This document shows, piece after piece, positions 24,967 through 34,330 of a stretch of 64,000 nucleotides of DNA. Position numbers and translations under genes: made by a program. Under the pieces are notes generated by a model, which saw nothing but the letters and a program-made list of their open reading frames with translations, had not been told where the DNA came from and did not search any database. The stretch lies in assembly GCA_900544575.1 (NCBI GenBank), contig UQVO01000002.1, forward strand, positions 62,001 to 126,000. Direction: 5' to 3'. Source of the DNA: an uncultured Eubacteriales bacterium (GTDB lineage: Bacteria > Bacillota > Clostridia > Christensenellales > CAG-917). The stretch's first letter is position 1; each line of letters opens with the position of its first letter.

Positions 24967-26063
24967 ACCGTGGTGAACTTCCTCCTCGCACCCTTTCCGC
25001 CGTCTGCGGGAGCCGCCGCTTCCTTTTCTTCTTCCAGCATCCGCCTGCGCAACTGTCCGCACGCGCCTTCGACATCCTCGCCGAAACTGCGCCGCACCGT
25101 GGCGGACACGCCCGCGGCATTCAGTCGAAGCATAAATTCGTGCGCCGCCTGCGCATCGGGGCGCTTGAGTTTCCCGTCCGTGGCGTTCAGGCGTATTATG
25201 TTGACGTGCGACGGAAACCCGCGCAGCAGCTCCGAAAGCCTTTTTACGCAGTCGTCGCCGTCGTTTTCGCCGCGGATGAGCGTATATTCGAAGATGACGC
25301 GCCGTCCCGTGCGCGAAAAGTAATATTTCGCCGCGTCCATAACGGCGGCTATGTTATATTTCCTGTTGACGGGCATAAGCCTGCTTCGCGTTTCGTCGAA
25401 AGGCGAATGCAGGCTGACGGATAAGGTCACTTTTTTGCCGCTGTCGGCAAATTTTCGGATTTTGTCCGCAAGCCCGGACGTCGAAAGGGATATGTTGCGT
25501 TCCGACACTCCGAGACCGTCGGGTGCACTGACTTCGTCGAGAAAACGCATCACGTTGTCGTAATTGTCGAGAGGTTCGCCGCTGCCCATAAGCACGATGT
25601 TGGTGACCTCACGGTTTTTGACGCTGCCGCCCTCCGCCGCGTTGACGGCGACGACCTGTCCCAGGATTTCGGAAAAAGTCAGGTTGCGGACGAGTCCGTC
25701 CCTTCCCGACGCGCAGAAAGCGCAGTGCATCCTGCACCCTATCTGCGTGGACACGCAAAGCGTGTTGCCGTAGTCGTGCGGCATAAACACCCCTTCGACG
25801 AGGTCGCCGTCGGAAAGACGGAAAAGATACTTTTTGCTGCCGTCGCGCGAGGGATAGACTTTGAGTATCGTGACGGGATTGGACACGAACTTTTCGGACA
25901 TTTCGGCGCGCAGGGCCTTTGAGAGAGAGGTCATCTCCCCTATGCTTTTGCCTTCGAAGCAGAAAGCGCGCACCTGCTTTGCCGTGTACGTCGGCGCAGA
26001 CGGCAGAAGCGACGCGATTTCACCGCACGAAAGTCCGAGCAGAGCCGTTTTTTCCGCCGTCAT
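24963..26063 (-). CDS. rlmN: 23S rRNA/tRNA adenine C2-methyltransferase RlmN
   Basis: A 366-residue radical-SAM enzyme that methylates C2 of A2503 in 23S rRNA. The cluster motif CRMHCAFC has the CX3CX2C spacing. IVLMGSGEPLDNYDNV, SVSLHSPFDETR and the late GACGQLRRR with the resolving Cys complete the family. The start overlaps the rsmB stop as ATGA. The C-terminal ~25 residues form a charged low-complexity tail. Confidence 0.96.
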   Translation of the reverse strand: MTAEKTALLGLSCGEIASLLPSAPTYTAKQVRAFCFEGKSIGEMTSLSKALRAEMSEKFVSNPVTILKVYPSRDGSKKYLFRLSDGDLVEGVFMPHDYGNTLCVSTQIGCRMHCAFCASGRDGLVRNLTFSEILGQVVAVNAAEGGSVKNREVTNIVLMGSGEPLDNYDNVMRFLDEVSAPDGLGVSERNISLSTSGLADKIRKFADSGKKVTLSVSLHSPFDETRSRLMPVNRKYNIAAVMDAAKYYFSRTGRRVIFEYTLIRGENDGDDCVKRLSELLRGFPSHVNIIRLNATDGKLKRPDAQAAHEFMLRLNAAGVSATVRRSFGEDVEGACGQLRRRMLEEEKEAAAPADGGKGARRKFTTV

Positions 26064-27304
26064 TTTCTGAACCTCGCAATGAAAAATCCGTCCCATTCCC
26101 CGCGCGGCAGTATTCGGTAAGTGCCGTCGTTTTCGTAAGGCAGGGGCATTTTGTCGGGTGAAAGTCCGAGTGTCAGTGCGTATTCGGCGTTTTTCTCGTT
26201 CTCTTCCGAAAAGAGCGTGCAGGTGGAATAGACCAGCACGCCGCCGGGTTTGAGATAGCGCGCCGCGTTTTGCAGAATCTTTTTCTGCACCGCGGAAAGT
26301 TTCTTTATCGCCTCTTCTCCGCGCTGCAAGAATACGTCGGGATGCTTTTTGTATGTGCCGAAGCAGCTGCACGGCACGTCTGCCAGAACGCAGTCGAATT
26401 TGTTTTCGTATGCGGGTTCGAACACCGTCGCGTCCCGCACTTCCGCCCTCACGTTGTCCGCGTGCATCCTTGCGGCGTACTTCTTGATGAGTTCCGCCCT
26501 GTGCGGATGCAGGTCGCAGGCGGTTATGCGGCTTTCGGGAGCGAGTTCCGAAGCGTAAACCGCCTTGCCGCCGGGAGCGGAACAGAGGTCGAGTATCTCC
26601 GCTTCTCCGTGAGGGGCAAGCGCCTGTACCGTCAGCACCGAGGACGGGGACTGATATGTGACTATGCCCTCCGCAAACAGCGACTTCACGAGCGGCGTCA
26701 CCCGCGTGAGTATCCCTCCTACGGCGCTCGGCGCATATTCCTGCGCGTGGGCTTCGAGAAGTTTGATTACGCTCTCTCTCGACGACAGTCGCGCATTGAC
26801 GCGCAGGTGCACGTCGTCGGTGCCCTTGTCTTCGAGCACGGCTTCCGTGAGGGAAGCGCCGTACTGAGCCGTCATCTTGTCAATGAACCATTGCGGTTTG
26901 GAATAATGCACGGAAAGGTATTCGGGGTCGCCCGGCACGGGCAGGGAAAACTTGCGTGCGGCGACTCTTTTCAGCACCGCGTTCACGAAACCCGCTACGC
27001 CGCCTTTGCCCATACTCTTTGCCGCCTCCACGCATTCGCTGACAATGGCGTAATCGGGCACGTTGTCTATGTAAAGCAAAGCGTACGCGCCGGTTTTAAG
27101 CAGTATTTCTATCGCTTTTTTGGGAGATTTTTCGATAAGCTGCGCAAGAATGTAAGTAAGCTCCGTGTCGCGTTCAAGCACTCCGAACACGAGCCGCACG
27201 GAAAGCGCGCTCGCGTCTTCGCCGTCGAACACGCGGTCGGCGTACGTCCTGTCGGCGTAAATTTCCGTCAGCAGTTTGCAGGCGGCGAGGATATGCTCTT
27301 TCAT
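26060..27304 (-). CDS. rsmB: 16S rRNA cytosine-967 C5-methyltransferase
   Basis: A 414-residue protein with an N-terminal NusB-like RNA-binding domain (about 1-140) and a Rossmann methyltransferase. LDLCSAPGGKAVYASEL binds SAM. The two catalytic cysteines lie in VLADVPCSCFG and VYSTCTLFSEENE. The start overlaps the fmt stop (ATGA), and the stop overlaps rlmN, so the chain is translationally coupled. Confidence 0.96.
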   Translation of the reverse strand: MKEHILAACKLLTEIYADRTYADRVFDGEDASALSVRLVFGVLERDTELTYILAQLIEKSPKKAIEILLKTGAYALLYIDNVPDYAIVSECVEAAKSMGKGGVAGFVNAVLKRVAARKFSLPVPGDPEYLSVHYSKPQWFIDKMTAQYGASLTEAVLEDKGTDDVHLRVNARLSSRESVIKLLEAHAQEYAPSAVGGILTRVTPLVKSLFAEGIVTYQSPSSVLTVQALAPHGEAEILDLCSAPGGKAVYASELAPESRITACDLHPHRAELIKKYAARMHADNVRAEVRDATVFEPAYENKFDCVLADVPCSCFGTYKKHPDVFLQRGEEAIKKLSAVQKKILQNAARYLKPGGVLVYSTCTLFSEENEKNAEYALTLGLSPDKMPLPYENDGTYRILPRGEWDGFFIARFRK

Positions 27305-28230
27305 TGCAGCACCGTTCCTTTCTCTATGCCGTGTCCCATAAGGTATGCCGTGTCGCTCATACGCGACTTTCCTTCGGGTTGCAGCGCCGCAAGTCTGACC
27401 GCGCCGTCGCCGCAGGCAACGACGAGCCCCTGTGCGGGCGACGCCGCAATGACTTCGCCGGGGGTGCCGTGCCCTTCGGCGCGTTCCGCCGCAAAGACCT
27501 TGACCCGCTTGCCTGCGAGTTCGAACCACGCCGACGGCCACGGCGTCATTCCGCGCACGAAACAATCCAGTTCTCTTGCGCCGCGGCGGAAATCAATCTT
27601 TCCGTCCGCTTTCGTAATCATTCTGCAGTGCGTGGCTTCCGCGGCGTTCTGCGGAGTGAAAACCGCGCTTCCGTCCGCGAGAGCGTCCACCGCTTCGCAT
27701 ATCGCCTCTCCGCCTAGTTTTGCGAGCCTGTCGAACAGTTCGCCCGCGGTTTCTTTTTCGCCGATTGGGATGCGCTTTTGAAGCAATATGTCCCCCGCGT
27801 CCACTTCCTTTACGGTGCGCATTATTGTCACGCCCGTTTCACTTTCGCCGTTGAGCAATGCCCACTGTATGGGCGACGCTCCCCTGTATTTGGGCAAAAG
27901 AGAAGCGTGCACGTTGAGCACGCCGAGAGGAAACAGGGAAAGGAATTTTTCGGAGAGAATCTGCCCGAACGCCGCGGTCACTCCGAGGTCGGGCGCGAGC
28001 GCCGCAATCTCACCTAGCCCGTCGCGGGAAACTTTTTCGTATTGCAGCACGGGAATGCCGAGCTCCGCCGCCCTGACTTTGAGGGGGGACGGACGAAGCG
28101 CGTATCCTCTGCCCACGGGCTTGTCGGGGCCCGTCACGGCCGCGACGACGTTGTGCTCCGCCGCAAGGTTTGAAAGCACTTCCGCAGAAAAGTCGGGAGT
28201 GCCCATAAACACGATTTTTATATCTTTCAT
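27301..28230 (-). CDS. fmt: Methionyl-tRNA formyltransferase
   Basis: A 309-residue enzyme that formylates initiator Met-tRNA. IVFMGTPDFSAEVL opens the protein, the catalytic region is LNVHASLLPKYRGASPIQ, and the linker and C-terminal domain (from about 205) are present. It forms the expected def-fmt pair; its ATG overlaps the def stop. Confidence 0.97.
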   Translation of the reverse strand: MKDIKIVFMGTPDFSAEVLSNLAAEHNVVAAVTGPDKPVGRGYALRPSPLKVRAAELGIPVLQYEKVSRDGLGEIAALAPDLGVTAAFGQILSEKFLSLFPLGVLNVHASLLPKYRGASPIQWALLNGESETGVTIMRTVKEVDAGDILLQKRIPIGEKETAGELFDRLAKLGGEAICEAVDALADGSAVFTPQNAAEATHCRMITKADGKIDFRRGARELDCFVRGMTPWPSAWFELAGKRVKVFAAERAEGHGTPGEVIAASPAQGLVVACGDGAVRLAALQPEGKSRMSDTAYLMGHGIEKGTVLQ

Positions 28231-28679
28231 TCGTCTTGCAGGTCCGTGCATTTCGAGGTGTACAGCACTCCGTCGAGGTGGTCGATTTCGTGCTGGAAGG
28301 CGCGGGCGGTGAAGCCCTCGACTTTGTATTTCTTCCTTTTGCCGTAGCGGTCGAGCGCGTTGACGGTGATTTTGTCGGCGCGTGTGACCGTGCCGTATTT
28401 GCCTTTTACGGACAGGCACCCCTCAACCCCCGTCTGCTCTCCCGAAGCGGATTTGATTTCGGGATTGATGAGCTCGTAAAAGCCGTCCTCCGTGCTCACT
28501 ATGCAGACGCGTTTGAGCACGGCGACCTGCGGCGCGGCAAGACCTGCGCCGTCTGCGTCTTCCAGCGTTTCGCGCATATCGTCGAGCAAAGTGTGCAGCC
28601 TCTCGTCGAACACCTCGACGGGGCGGCACTTCTTGAAAAGAATGGGGTCCGGGGATTGAAGTATTATTCTCTTAGCCAT
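28227..28679 (-). CDS. def: Peptide deformylase
   Basis: A 150-residue metalloenzyme that removes the N-formyl group from new proteins. All three motifs are present: GAGLAAPQVAV, EGCLSVKG and QHEIDHLDG, supplying one Cys and two His metal ligands and the catalytic Glu. It starts 5 bp after priA ends and overlaps fmt. Confidence 0.97.
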   Translation of the reverse strand: MAKRIILQSPDPILFKKCRPVEVFDERLHTLLDDMRETLEDADGAGLAAPQVAVLKRVCIVSTEDGFYELINPEIKSASGEQTGVEGCLSVKGKYGTVTRADKITVNALDRYGKRKKYKVEGFTARAFQHEIDHLDGVLYTSKCTDLQDE

Positions 28680-28683
28680 AGTG

Positions 28684-30855
28684 TTATATCAGGCTCTGCG
28701 GATTGATTTCCGCAAAGCAGCTCCCTTTTGCCGGTTTGTTTTCCGCCGCAAGTCTGTACACTTCGGGCATCACGGCGTCGAATATTTCGGGTTGCAGCCG
28801 CATCAGCACCTGATAGCGCGAAAGCCCCTGCATACGCGTCACGGGCGACTTTGCCGCGCCTATGTACACAAACTTTCCCACACGTCCTTCGACGGCGAGC
28901 AGACCTCTGTAAATGTTCCTCGTGCAGTCCACAGCCGACTGCTCGTCCGCGGAAGCGACCAGCACTCTCACCACCTTCGTGAAAGGCGGGAATTTGGTGA
29001 CCATCCGCGTGTTTATCTCCTTGCGCCAGAAGCCCTCGTAGTCGTACGTCCTGCCGAAGCGGAAGACGTAATGGCGCGGGGCGTAGGTTTGGAGGATGAC
29101 CCTTCCCTTTTTGTCCGCCCTGCCCGCTCTGCCCGCCACCTGCGTGATGAGCTGGAATGTGCGCTCCGACGAGCGGTAATCGCTGAAATACAGCGCGGCG
29201 TCCGCTTCGAGTATGCCTACCAGCGTGACGTTGGGGAAGTCGTGCCCTTTTGCTATCATCTGCGTGCCGACGAGCACGTCCGCTCCGCCCGCGGCAAACT
29301 TGTCGAGTATGCGGAAATAGCTGTCCTTGCGCGTGGTGGTGTCGTTGTCCATACGCAGCGTGCGCACGCCGGGGAACAGGGCTTGAAGCTCCTCCACCAC
29401 CTTTTCCGTGCCGACTTTGCCCTGTTTGATGTTGGTGCCGCCGCAAGAGGGACAGCGTGACAGTGCGTGATATTTCCTGCCGCAGCAATGGCACTTCAAC
29501 ACGTTTTCGCTCTTGTGATACGTCAGCGACACGTCGCAGTCCTCGCACTTTGCGACATAGCCGCATTCCTTGCACATTATGAAAGAGGCAAAGCCTCTGC
29601 GGTTGAGGAAAAGGATGACCTGTTCCTTTCTCGCGAGCGCCGCGCCTATCGCGTCGGCAAGCTGTGCGGAAAACAGCGAGCGGTTGCCGTAGCGGAATTC
29701 CTGCACCATATCCACGATTTCCATTTCGGGAAGCTGATAAGCGGAAATGCGTTTTTTCAGCGTAATCAGATTATATTTCCCTTCCGTGGCGTTGAGATAG
29801 CTCTCCATATCGGGAGTCGCAGACCCGAGCACGAGAGCGGCGCCTGCGGCTGCGGCGCGCATTTTCGCCACTTCCTTCGTGTCGTAACGCGGGTTGGACT
29901 CGCTGACATAGCTGGAATCGTGTTCCTCGTCAATGATTATGACGCCGATGTTTTCCAGAGGCGCGAAGACTGCGGAACGCGGTCCCACGGCGATTTTCGC
30001 TCTTCCGTCTTTCATCCTCTTCCATTCGTCGTAACGCTCTCCCGCGTTCAGACCCGAATGCATAAGCGCTACCGAGTCGCCGAAACGCGCTCTGAAAAGT
30101 CCGAGTATCTGCGGAGTGAGCGCGATTTCGGGCACGAGCATTATCGCCGTTTTTCCCGCGGCGAGCATACGCTCGATGACCGCCATATACACTTCCGTCT
30201 TGCCGCTTCCCGTCACGCCGTGCAGCAGGAAAACGCCTTTCCCCGCGGAGATTTCGTCCACGGCGGACTGTTGGTCGGAGGTCAGGGTCACGGCTTTGCG
30301 TTCGCGCGTCAGCATTTTCAGCGGAGTGCGCGCTTCGTGCACGGCGCTCTCCGTCACGAAACCCTTGTCGCGTACGCCCTTCACCGCTCCCGCGCCGAAT
30401 TTTTCCGCAAGCACGGAAAGAAACTCGCCGTCGCGTTCGGAAAGATAGCGCACTATCTCTCTCTGTTTCGCCGCCCGCGCAAGCGCCGCGCAGACGTCTT
30501 CGACGTCAAGCCCGTCGGCGAGCGCAAGATAAATGCGTTTATACTCCGGGTCGCGCTCCTCACGCAGCTTTGCGGGGACGAACAGCCTGAGCACGTCTAT
30601 GTGGCGCAGGTTGTACTTTTCCCGCATTGCGTTCATCAGCAAAAGCTGTTCCGCACTCACGGGAGTGTCGAGAAATCTGGCGGTTTTCAGCGACGCGAAA
30701 TCCGACTTTTCCTTTTTGCCGATGACGAATCCGACGGTATGTCTTCCTGCAAAATCCACCGCCACGCGGCTGCCCAAAGGCATATCATCGCCTTCGTAAT
30801 CGAAGGGACGGTCCACTTCCGCCGTCGAGATGTCGACTATGACTTCAAGCACCAT
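28684..30855 (-). CDS. priA: Primosomal replication-restart helicase PriA
   Basis: A 723-residue superfamily-2 helicase that reloads the replisome at stalled forks. It has an N-terminal DNA-binding domain, Walker A LHGVTGSGKTEVY, and DEEH box VIIIDEEHDSSY. A zinc domain has eight cysteines (CKECGYVAKCEDC and CHCCG to CPSCGG). The helicase C domain has LVGTQMIAKGHDFPNV and QVAGRAGRADK. The start overlaps the coaBC end by 11 bases. Confidence 0.97.
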   Translation of the reverse strand: MVLEVIVDISTAEVDRPFDYEGDDMPLGSRVAVDFAGRHTVGFVIGKKEKSDFASLKTARFLDTPVSAEQLLLMNAMREKYNLRHIDVLRLFVPAKLREERDPEYKRIYLALADGLDVEDVCAALARAAKQREIVRYLSERDGEFLSVLAEKFGAGAVKGVRDKGFVTESAVHEARTPLKMLTRERKAVTLTSDQQSAVDEISAGKGVFLLHGVTGSGKTEVYMAVIERMLAAGKTAIMLVPEIALTPQILGLFRARFGDSVALMHSGLNAGERYDEWKRMKDGRAKIAVGPRSAVFAPLENIGVIIIDEEHDSSYVSESNPRYDTKEVAKMRAAAAGAALVLGSATPDMESYLNATEGKYNLITLKKRISAYQLPEMEIVDMVQEFRYGNRSLFSAQLADAIGAALARKEQVILFLNRRGFASFIMCKECGYVAKCEDCDVSLTYHKSENVLKCHCCGRKYHALSRCPSCGGTNIKQGKVGTEKVVEELQALFPGVRTLRMDNDTTTRKDSYFRILDKFAAGGADVLVGTQMIAKGHDFPNVTLVGILEADAALYFSDYRSSERTFQLITQVAGRAGRADKKGRVILQTYAPRHYVFRFGRTYDYEGFWRKEINTRMVTKFPPFTKVVRVLVASADEQSAVDCTRNIYRGLLAVEGRVGKFVYIGAAKSPVTRMQGLSRYQVLMRLQPEIFDAVMPEVYRLAAENKPAKGSCFAEINPQSLI

Positions 30856-32038
30856 AGCCGTTCAGCACCGCGTCGAGTATGACGTCGGCAAGCGCGCGTT
30901 TGGTCATCAGTCCGCACTCGCGCAATTCTCCGTTCCTGCCGACGAGGGTTGCGATGTTGGTGTCGCCGAAAAATCCCGCGCCCTCTTTCGTCACGTCGTT
31001 GGCAACGGCAAAATCCGCGTTTTTCGCCGCGACTTTGCCGCGCGCGTTTTTGACGAGGTCGTCAGTTTCGGCGGAGAATACGACCAGTTTGCGCTCTCCC
31101 TTTATCTCGCCGACCGCTTTTGCTATGTCGGGATTTTTGACGAATTCCACTGTGAGCGTGTCGCTCTTCAATTTGCTCTTATAAGTCTCTTTCGGGCGGT
31201 AGTCCGCGGGTGCCGCCGCCATAATCACGACGTCGCTTGCCTGCACTTCACGCATAACGGCGTCCATCATCTCGGCAGTCGAACGCACCCTGACGCTTTT
31301 CATAACGCCGCTCGGCACGGGGACGGACATATTGCCGTGCACAAGCACGACCTTCGCTCCGCGTTCCGCCGCCGCTTCCGCTATGGCGCATCCCATTTTG
31401 CCGCTGGAATGATTGGTTATGACGCGCACGCCGTCGATAAACTCTTCCGTTGCTCCCGATGTCACGAGCACGGTCTTGTCCGCAAAATCGCGCACGGGAC
31501 GCAGTATGTCCTCAATCACCGACACGATTTCGGCAGGTTCCGCCATTTTGCCCTTGCCCACGTCCCCGCAGGCAAGCCTGCCTTCCGCGGGGTCGATTAC
31601 GCGCACGCCGCGCTCTTCGAGCAGGCGCAGATTCTGCTGCGTCGCGGGGTCGGTGTACATAGCGGTGTTCATTGCGGGCGCGACAATTCTGACCGCCTTG
31701 CAGGCGAGCCACGTCGTGGTGAGCATATCGTCCGCAATCCCCTGCGCGAATTTGGCAATGACGTTTGCCGTTGCGGGCGCAACGACGAAAACGTCCGCCT
31801 TTTTGGCAAGCGAAACGTGGTGCACGTCGTGCTCCTCCCTCTTTTGGAAGGTGTCGGTCACGACCTTGCTGTCGCTGAGCGTTTCGAATGTGAGAGGCGC
31901 GACAAACTCCGCGGCGTTGGCGGTCATTATGACGTCGACGTCCGCGCCGAGTTTTTTGAGGCGGGAAACAATCTCGCAGCTTTTGTAAGCGGCAATGCCG
32001 CCGCTCACGCCCAAAATGACGTTTTTGCCGTAAAGCAT
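30845..32038 (-). CDS. coaBC: Bifunctional phosphopantothenoylcysteine decarboxylase / PPC synthetase
   Basis: A 397-residue fused flavoprotein of coenzyme A synthesis. The CoaC half begins NVILGVSGGIAAYKS and contains PAMNTAMY and the substrate flap LACGDVGKGKM. The CoaB half starts near residue 185, with VLVTSGATEEFIDGVR, NHSSGKMGCAIAE and AAPADYRPK. Its ATG shares a base with the rpoZ stop codon. Confidence 0.97.
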   Translation of the reverse strand: MLYGKNVILGVSGGIAAYKSCEIVSRLKKLGADVDVIMTANAAEFVAPLTFETLSDSKVVTDTFQKREEHDVHHVSLAKKADVFVVAPATANVIAKFAQGIADDMLTTTWLACKAVRIVAPAMNTAMYTDPATQQNLRLLEERGVRVIDPAEGRLACGDVGKGKMAEPAEIVSVIEDILRPVRDFADKTVLVTSGATEEFIDGVRVITNHSSGKMGCAIAEAAAERGAKVVLVHGNMSVPVPSGVMKSVRVRSTAEMMDAVMREVQASDVVIMAAAPADYRPKETYKSKLKSDTLTVEFVKNPDIAKAVGEIKGERKLVVFSAETDDLVKNARGKVAAKNADFAVANDVTKEGAGFFGDTNIATLVGRNGELRECGLMTKRALADVILDAVLNGYGA

Positions 32039-32232
32039 CAGTCGCGCACGATTTTTATCTTGCCTTCGTAAATCTCTTTGCAGGCAAGAGTCACGGGCTT
32101 TTCACCGCTCTTTTCGAGATACGCGCTGTCGCTGGTGAGCAGCTCGCGGGTGCGTTTGGACACCGCGCACGCAAGTGCGTAGCGGCATTCCGCTTTCTGG
32201 ATGAGTTTGTCGATTGGGGGGTCAATCATCAT
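32038..32232 (-). CDS. rpoZ: RNA polymerase omega subunit
   Basis: A 64-residue omega subunit. IDKLIQKAECRYALACAVSKR is the typical N-terminal helix, and LACKEIYEGKI closes the protein. Two adjacent ATGs exist; 32232 has the better spacing from GGAGGA. It lies between gmk and coaBC, the standard order. It is very short but complete for the family. Confidence 0.93.
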   Translation of the reverse strand: MMIDPPIDKLIQKAECRYALACAVSKRTRELLTSDSAYLEKSGEKPVTLACKEIYEGKIKIVRD

Positions 32233-32236
32233 ATTT

Positions 32237-32845
32237 TCAGTCCTCCGTGGGGAATATATTCTGTGCGGCGGCGCGGTCGGTGCGCAGATGTTCGCTCTTG
32301 ATGATTGCGACGATTTCGTCCGCGCAGGTCCGTGCGACCGTATTGGTGACCACATAGTCGTAAGACGGTATGTCCTTGCTTTCCGTTTCTATCTCGCGCA
32401 GTCTGCGTTCCAGACTTTCGGGGCTTTCGGAGCCTCTGCCGATGAGCCGCGCTTTCAGCGCTTCGAGGGAAGGCGGCTGCACGAATATCGTCACGCATTC
32501 GGGATAGAGTTTCTTTATGTTCTTCGCTCCGACGACGTTGAGTTCCAGCAAAATGTCCACTCCCGCCCGTATGGGACGGTCGATTTCGCTTTTCAGCGTG
32601 CCGTAATAGTTGGTGAACGTGCGGGTGTATTCCACGAACGCGCCCTCGGCAATCTTGCGCTCGAACTCTTCCTCCGTGAGGAAATAGTAGTTCACGCCGT
32701 TTTCCTCGCCGGCACGCGGAGCGCGGGTCGTGCAGGATATCGAAAACCTGAGCGTCGGAAGCTCGTCCAGCACCATCTGAATGACGGTGCCCTTGCCCAC
32801 TCCGCTGAAACCCGATATAACTACGAGCAGTCCTTTGTTTTCCAT
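32237..32845 (-). CDS. gmk: Guanylate kinase
   Basis: A 202-residue kinase that converts GMP to GDP. The P-loop is VVISGFSGVGKGTVIQ, followed by SCTTRAPRAGEENGVNYYF (GMP site), ILLELNVVGAKN and IFVQPPSLEAL. It starts 3 bp after yicC. The remA gene often found between these two in Firmicutes is absent. Confidence 0.96.
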   Translation of the reverse strand: MENKGLLVVISGFSGVGKGTVIQMVLDELPTLRFSISCTTRAPRAGEENGVNYYFLTEEEFERKIAEGAFVEYTRTFTNYYGTLKSEIDRPIRAGVDILLELNVVGAKNIKKLYPECVTIFVQPPSLEALKARLIGRGSESPESLERRLREIETESKDIPSYDYVVTNTVARTCADEIVAIIKSEHLRTDRAAAQNIFPTED

Positions 32846-32847
32846 TT

Positions 32848-33723
32848 TCACTCCACGTTCTGCGCCTGTTCGCGGATTTTTTCTATGTCGTTTTTGAGTG
32901 CGAGCACCTCTTCCGTAATGCGGAGGTCGTTGGCTTTCGAGCCTATGGTGTTGGCTTCGCGGTTCATCTCCTGCACGAGGAAATCCAGCTTTCTGCCCAC
33001 GGGGCCGTCCGCTTTCAGATAGCCGCGCATAGCCTTGATGTGCGCACCCAGACGGCTGATTTCTTCGTCCACGGCACACTTGTCGGCAAACAGGGCGACT
33101 TCCGTCGCGATGCGCGCCATATCGGGCACCGCGCTGCCCAGAGCTTCCGTGATGCGCGCCGTGAGCTTGTTCCTGTAATCCGTCACCACTTCGGGCGCGG
33201 TGGCTTCTATTTTTGCAAGCGACGCGCTCATCGAATCCAGCTTTGCCGAGATGTCCGCGGCAAGCGCCGCTCCTTCGCGTTCACGCATGGCGACAAGCCC
33301 GTCGAGCGCTTCTCCGAGAGCGGCGAGCAGCAGCGCTTTCAGCTCTTCGTCGTCCGCTTCCGCGGATTCCAGCGTCACGATGTCCGGGTTTTTCATAAGC
33401 GCGGTGGCGGTCACGTCGCAAGGCACTCCCGTGAGTGACGCCAGACCCGACGCCGTCGCGACGTACTTGGACGCAAGCTCCGCGTCGACGCGGTATTCCG
33501 CCGCCTTGCCCGCTTCCTCGCGGTAAGTCAGGAAGACGTCCGCGTGCCCTCTTGCGACGACTTTCGCCACCGCTTTTTTCGCGTCGTCTTCCACAAAGAG
33601 AAAGCCTTTCGGCATTTTCATTCCCCAGTCGAAAAACTTGTGGTTCACCGTCTTTATCTCGACGGTCATCGTCCTGCCGTCCGAGGACGCCGTACCCTTG
33701 CCGTAACCGGTCATACTGCGCAT
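32848..33723 (-). CDS. YicC family endoribonuclease-like protein
   Basis: A 291-residue YicC/YloC protein. It begins MRSMTGYGKG and ends with the DUF1732 region FLVQEMNREANTIGSKAND. The family is associated with RNA decay. It is the first gene of the long housekeeping operon and has its own promoter. The ATG three codons further in would also be possible, but MRSMTG is the family norm. Confidence 0.94.
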   Translation of the reverse strand: MRSMTGYGKGTASSDGRTMTVEIKTVNHKFFDWGMKMPKGFLFVEDDAKKAVAKVVARGHADVFLTYREEAGKAAEYRVDAELASKYVATASGLASLTGVPCDVTATALMKNPDIVTLESAEADDEELKALLLAALGEALDGLVAMREREGAALAADISAKLDSMSASLAKIEATAPEVVTDYRNKLTARITEALGSAVPDMARIATEVALFADKCAVDEEISRLGAHIKAMRGYLKADGPVGRKLDFLVQEMNREANTIGSKANDLRITEEVLALKNDIEKIREQAQNVE

Positions 33724-33754
33724 ACACGCACCCGCCTTATTAACGATTTTATCA

Positions 33755-33784
33755 AGTATATCACAATTTATCCCGCCCTGACAA
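33755..33784 (-). promoter_or_regulatory. Promoter of the yicC-gmk-rpoZ-coaBC-priA-def-fmt-rsmB-rlmN-rsgA-rpe run
   Basis: TTGTCA (33784-33779), an 18-bp spacer and TATACT (33760-33755), about 30 bp before yicC. The next eleven genes are almost all overlapping or separated by a few bases. Confidence 0.65.
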
Positions 33785-33794
33785 TAAAATTGCA

Positions 33795-33824
33795 AAATAA
33801 AAAGCGCGGACTTTCTCCGCGCTT
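33795..33824 (-). terminator. Terminator after the thioesterase gene
   Basis: Minus-strand stem AAGCGCGGA / TCCGCGCTT with a 5-nt loop, followed by TTTATTTTG. Confidence 0.8.
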
Positions 33825-33846
33825 CGCATTCCGTTTTCACGGTCCG

Positions 33847-34329
33847 TCAGTATTTCTCCGAGCGGCGCTGCTTCCTCAGTTCCCTGCGCTTTGCGCCCGC
33901 CTTCCATTCTTCCAGCTCCGACTCCGTGACGGGACGCAGCCCGGGCACTTCCACGGGATTGTCCTTTTCGTCCAGCGCGACCAGAATGAGGTATGCCACG
34001 TTGATGAGTTTGCGCTCGCCGGAAAGTTCTTCGACGTACGTCCTCACGCACACTTCCATCGAGGTTTTGCCCGCATAAGTGATTTTGCCCGTCATGACAA
34101 CGGTGTCGTTGACGCGCGCGGGAGCGCGGAATTCAAGCGTGTCCACGAACACCGTGGTCACGTTGCGTTCCGAATGTCTGCGCGCCACAACCGCGGCAAG
34201 CACGTCTATCCAGGACATCAGCACGCCGCCGAACAGCCTGTCGAAACCGTTTATGTCCGACTGCGTGACTATGTGAACCTGTTCCGTATAGGAATCGGAC
34301 GGATGTTTGTATCTCCTCTCTTCCGGCAT
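33847..34329 (-). CDS. Acyl-CoA thioesterase (hotdog fold)
   Basis: A 160-residue single-hotdog thioesterase of the YkhA/YciA type. DRLFGGVLMSWIDVLAAVVARRH carries the active-site region, and FVDTLEFRAPARVNDTVVMTG and VAYLILVALDEKDNP follow the family pattern. It hydrolyses acyl-CoA; substrate length is not predictable. It starts one base after ligA ends and closes the uvrD-ligA run. Confidence 0.9.
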   Translation of the reverse strand: MPEERRYKHPSDSYTEQVHIVTQSDINGFDRLFGGVLMSWIDVLAAVVARRHSERNVTTVFVDTLEFRAPARVNDTVVMTGKITYAGKTSMEVCVRTYVEELSGERKLINVAYLILVALDEKDNPVEVPGLRPVTESELEEWKAGAKRRELRKQRRSEKY

Positions 34330-34330
34330 T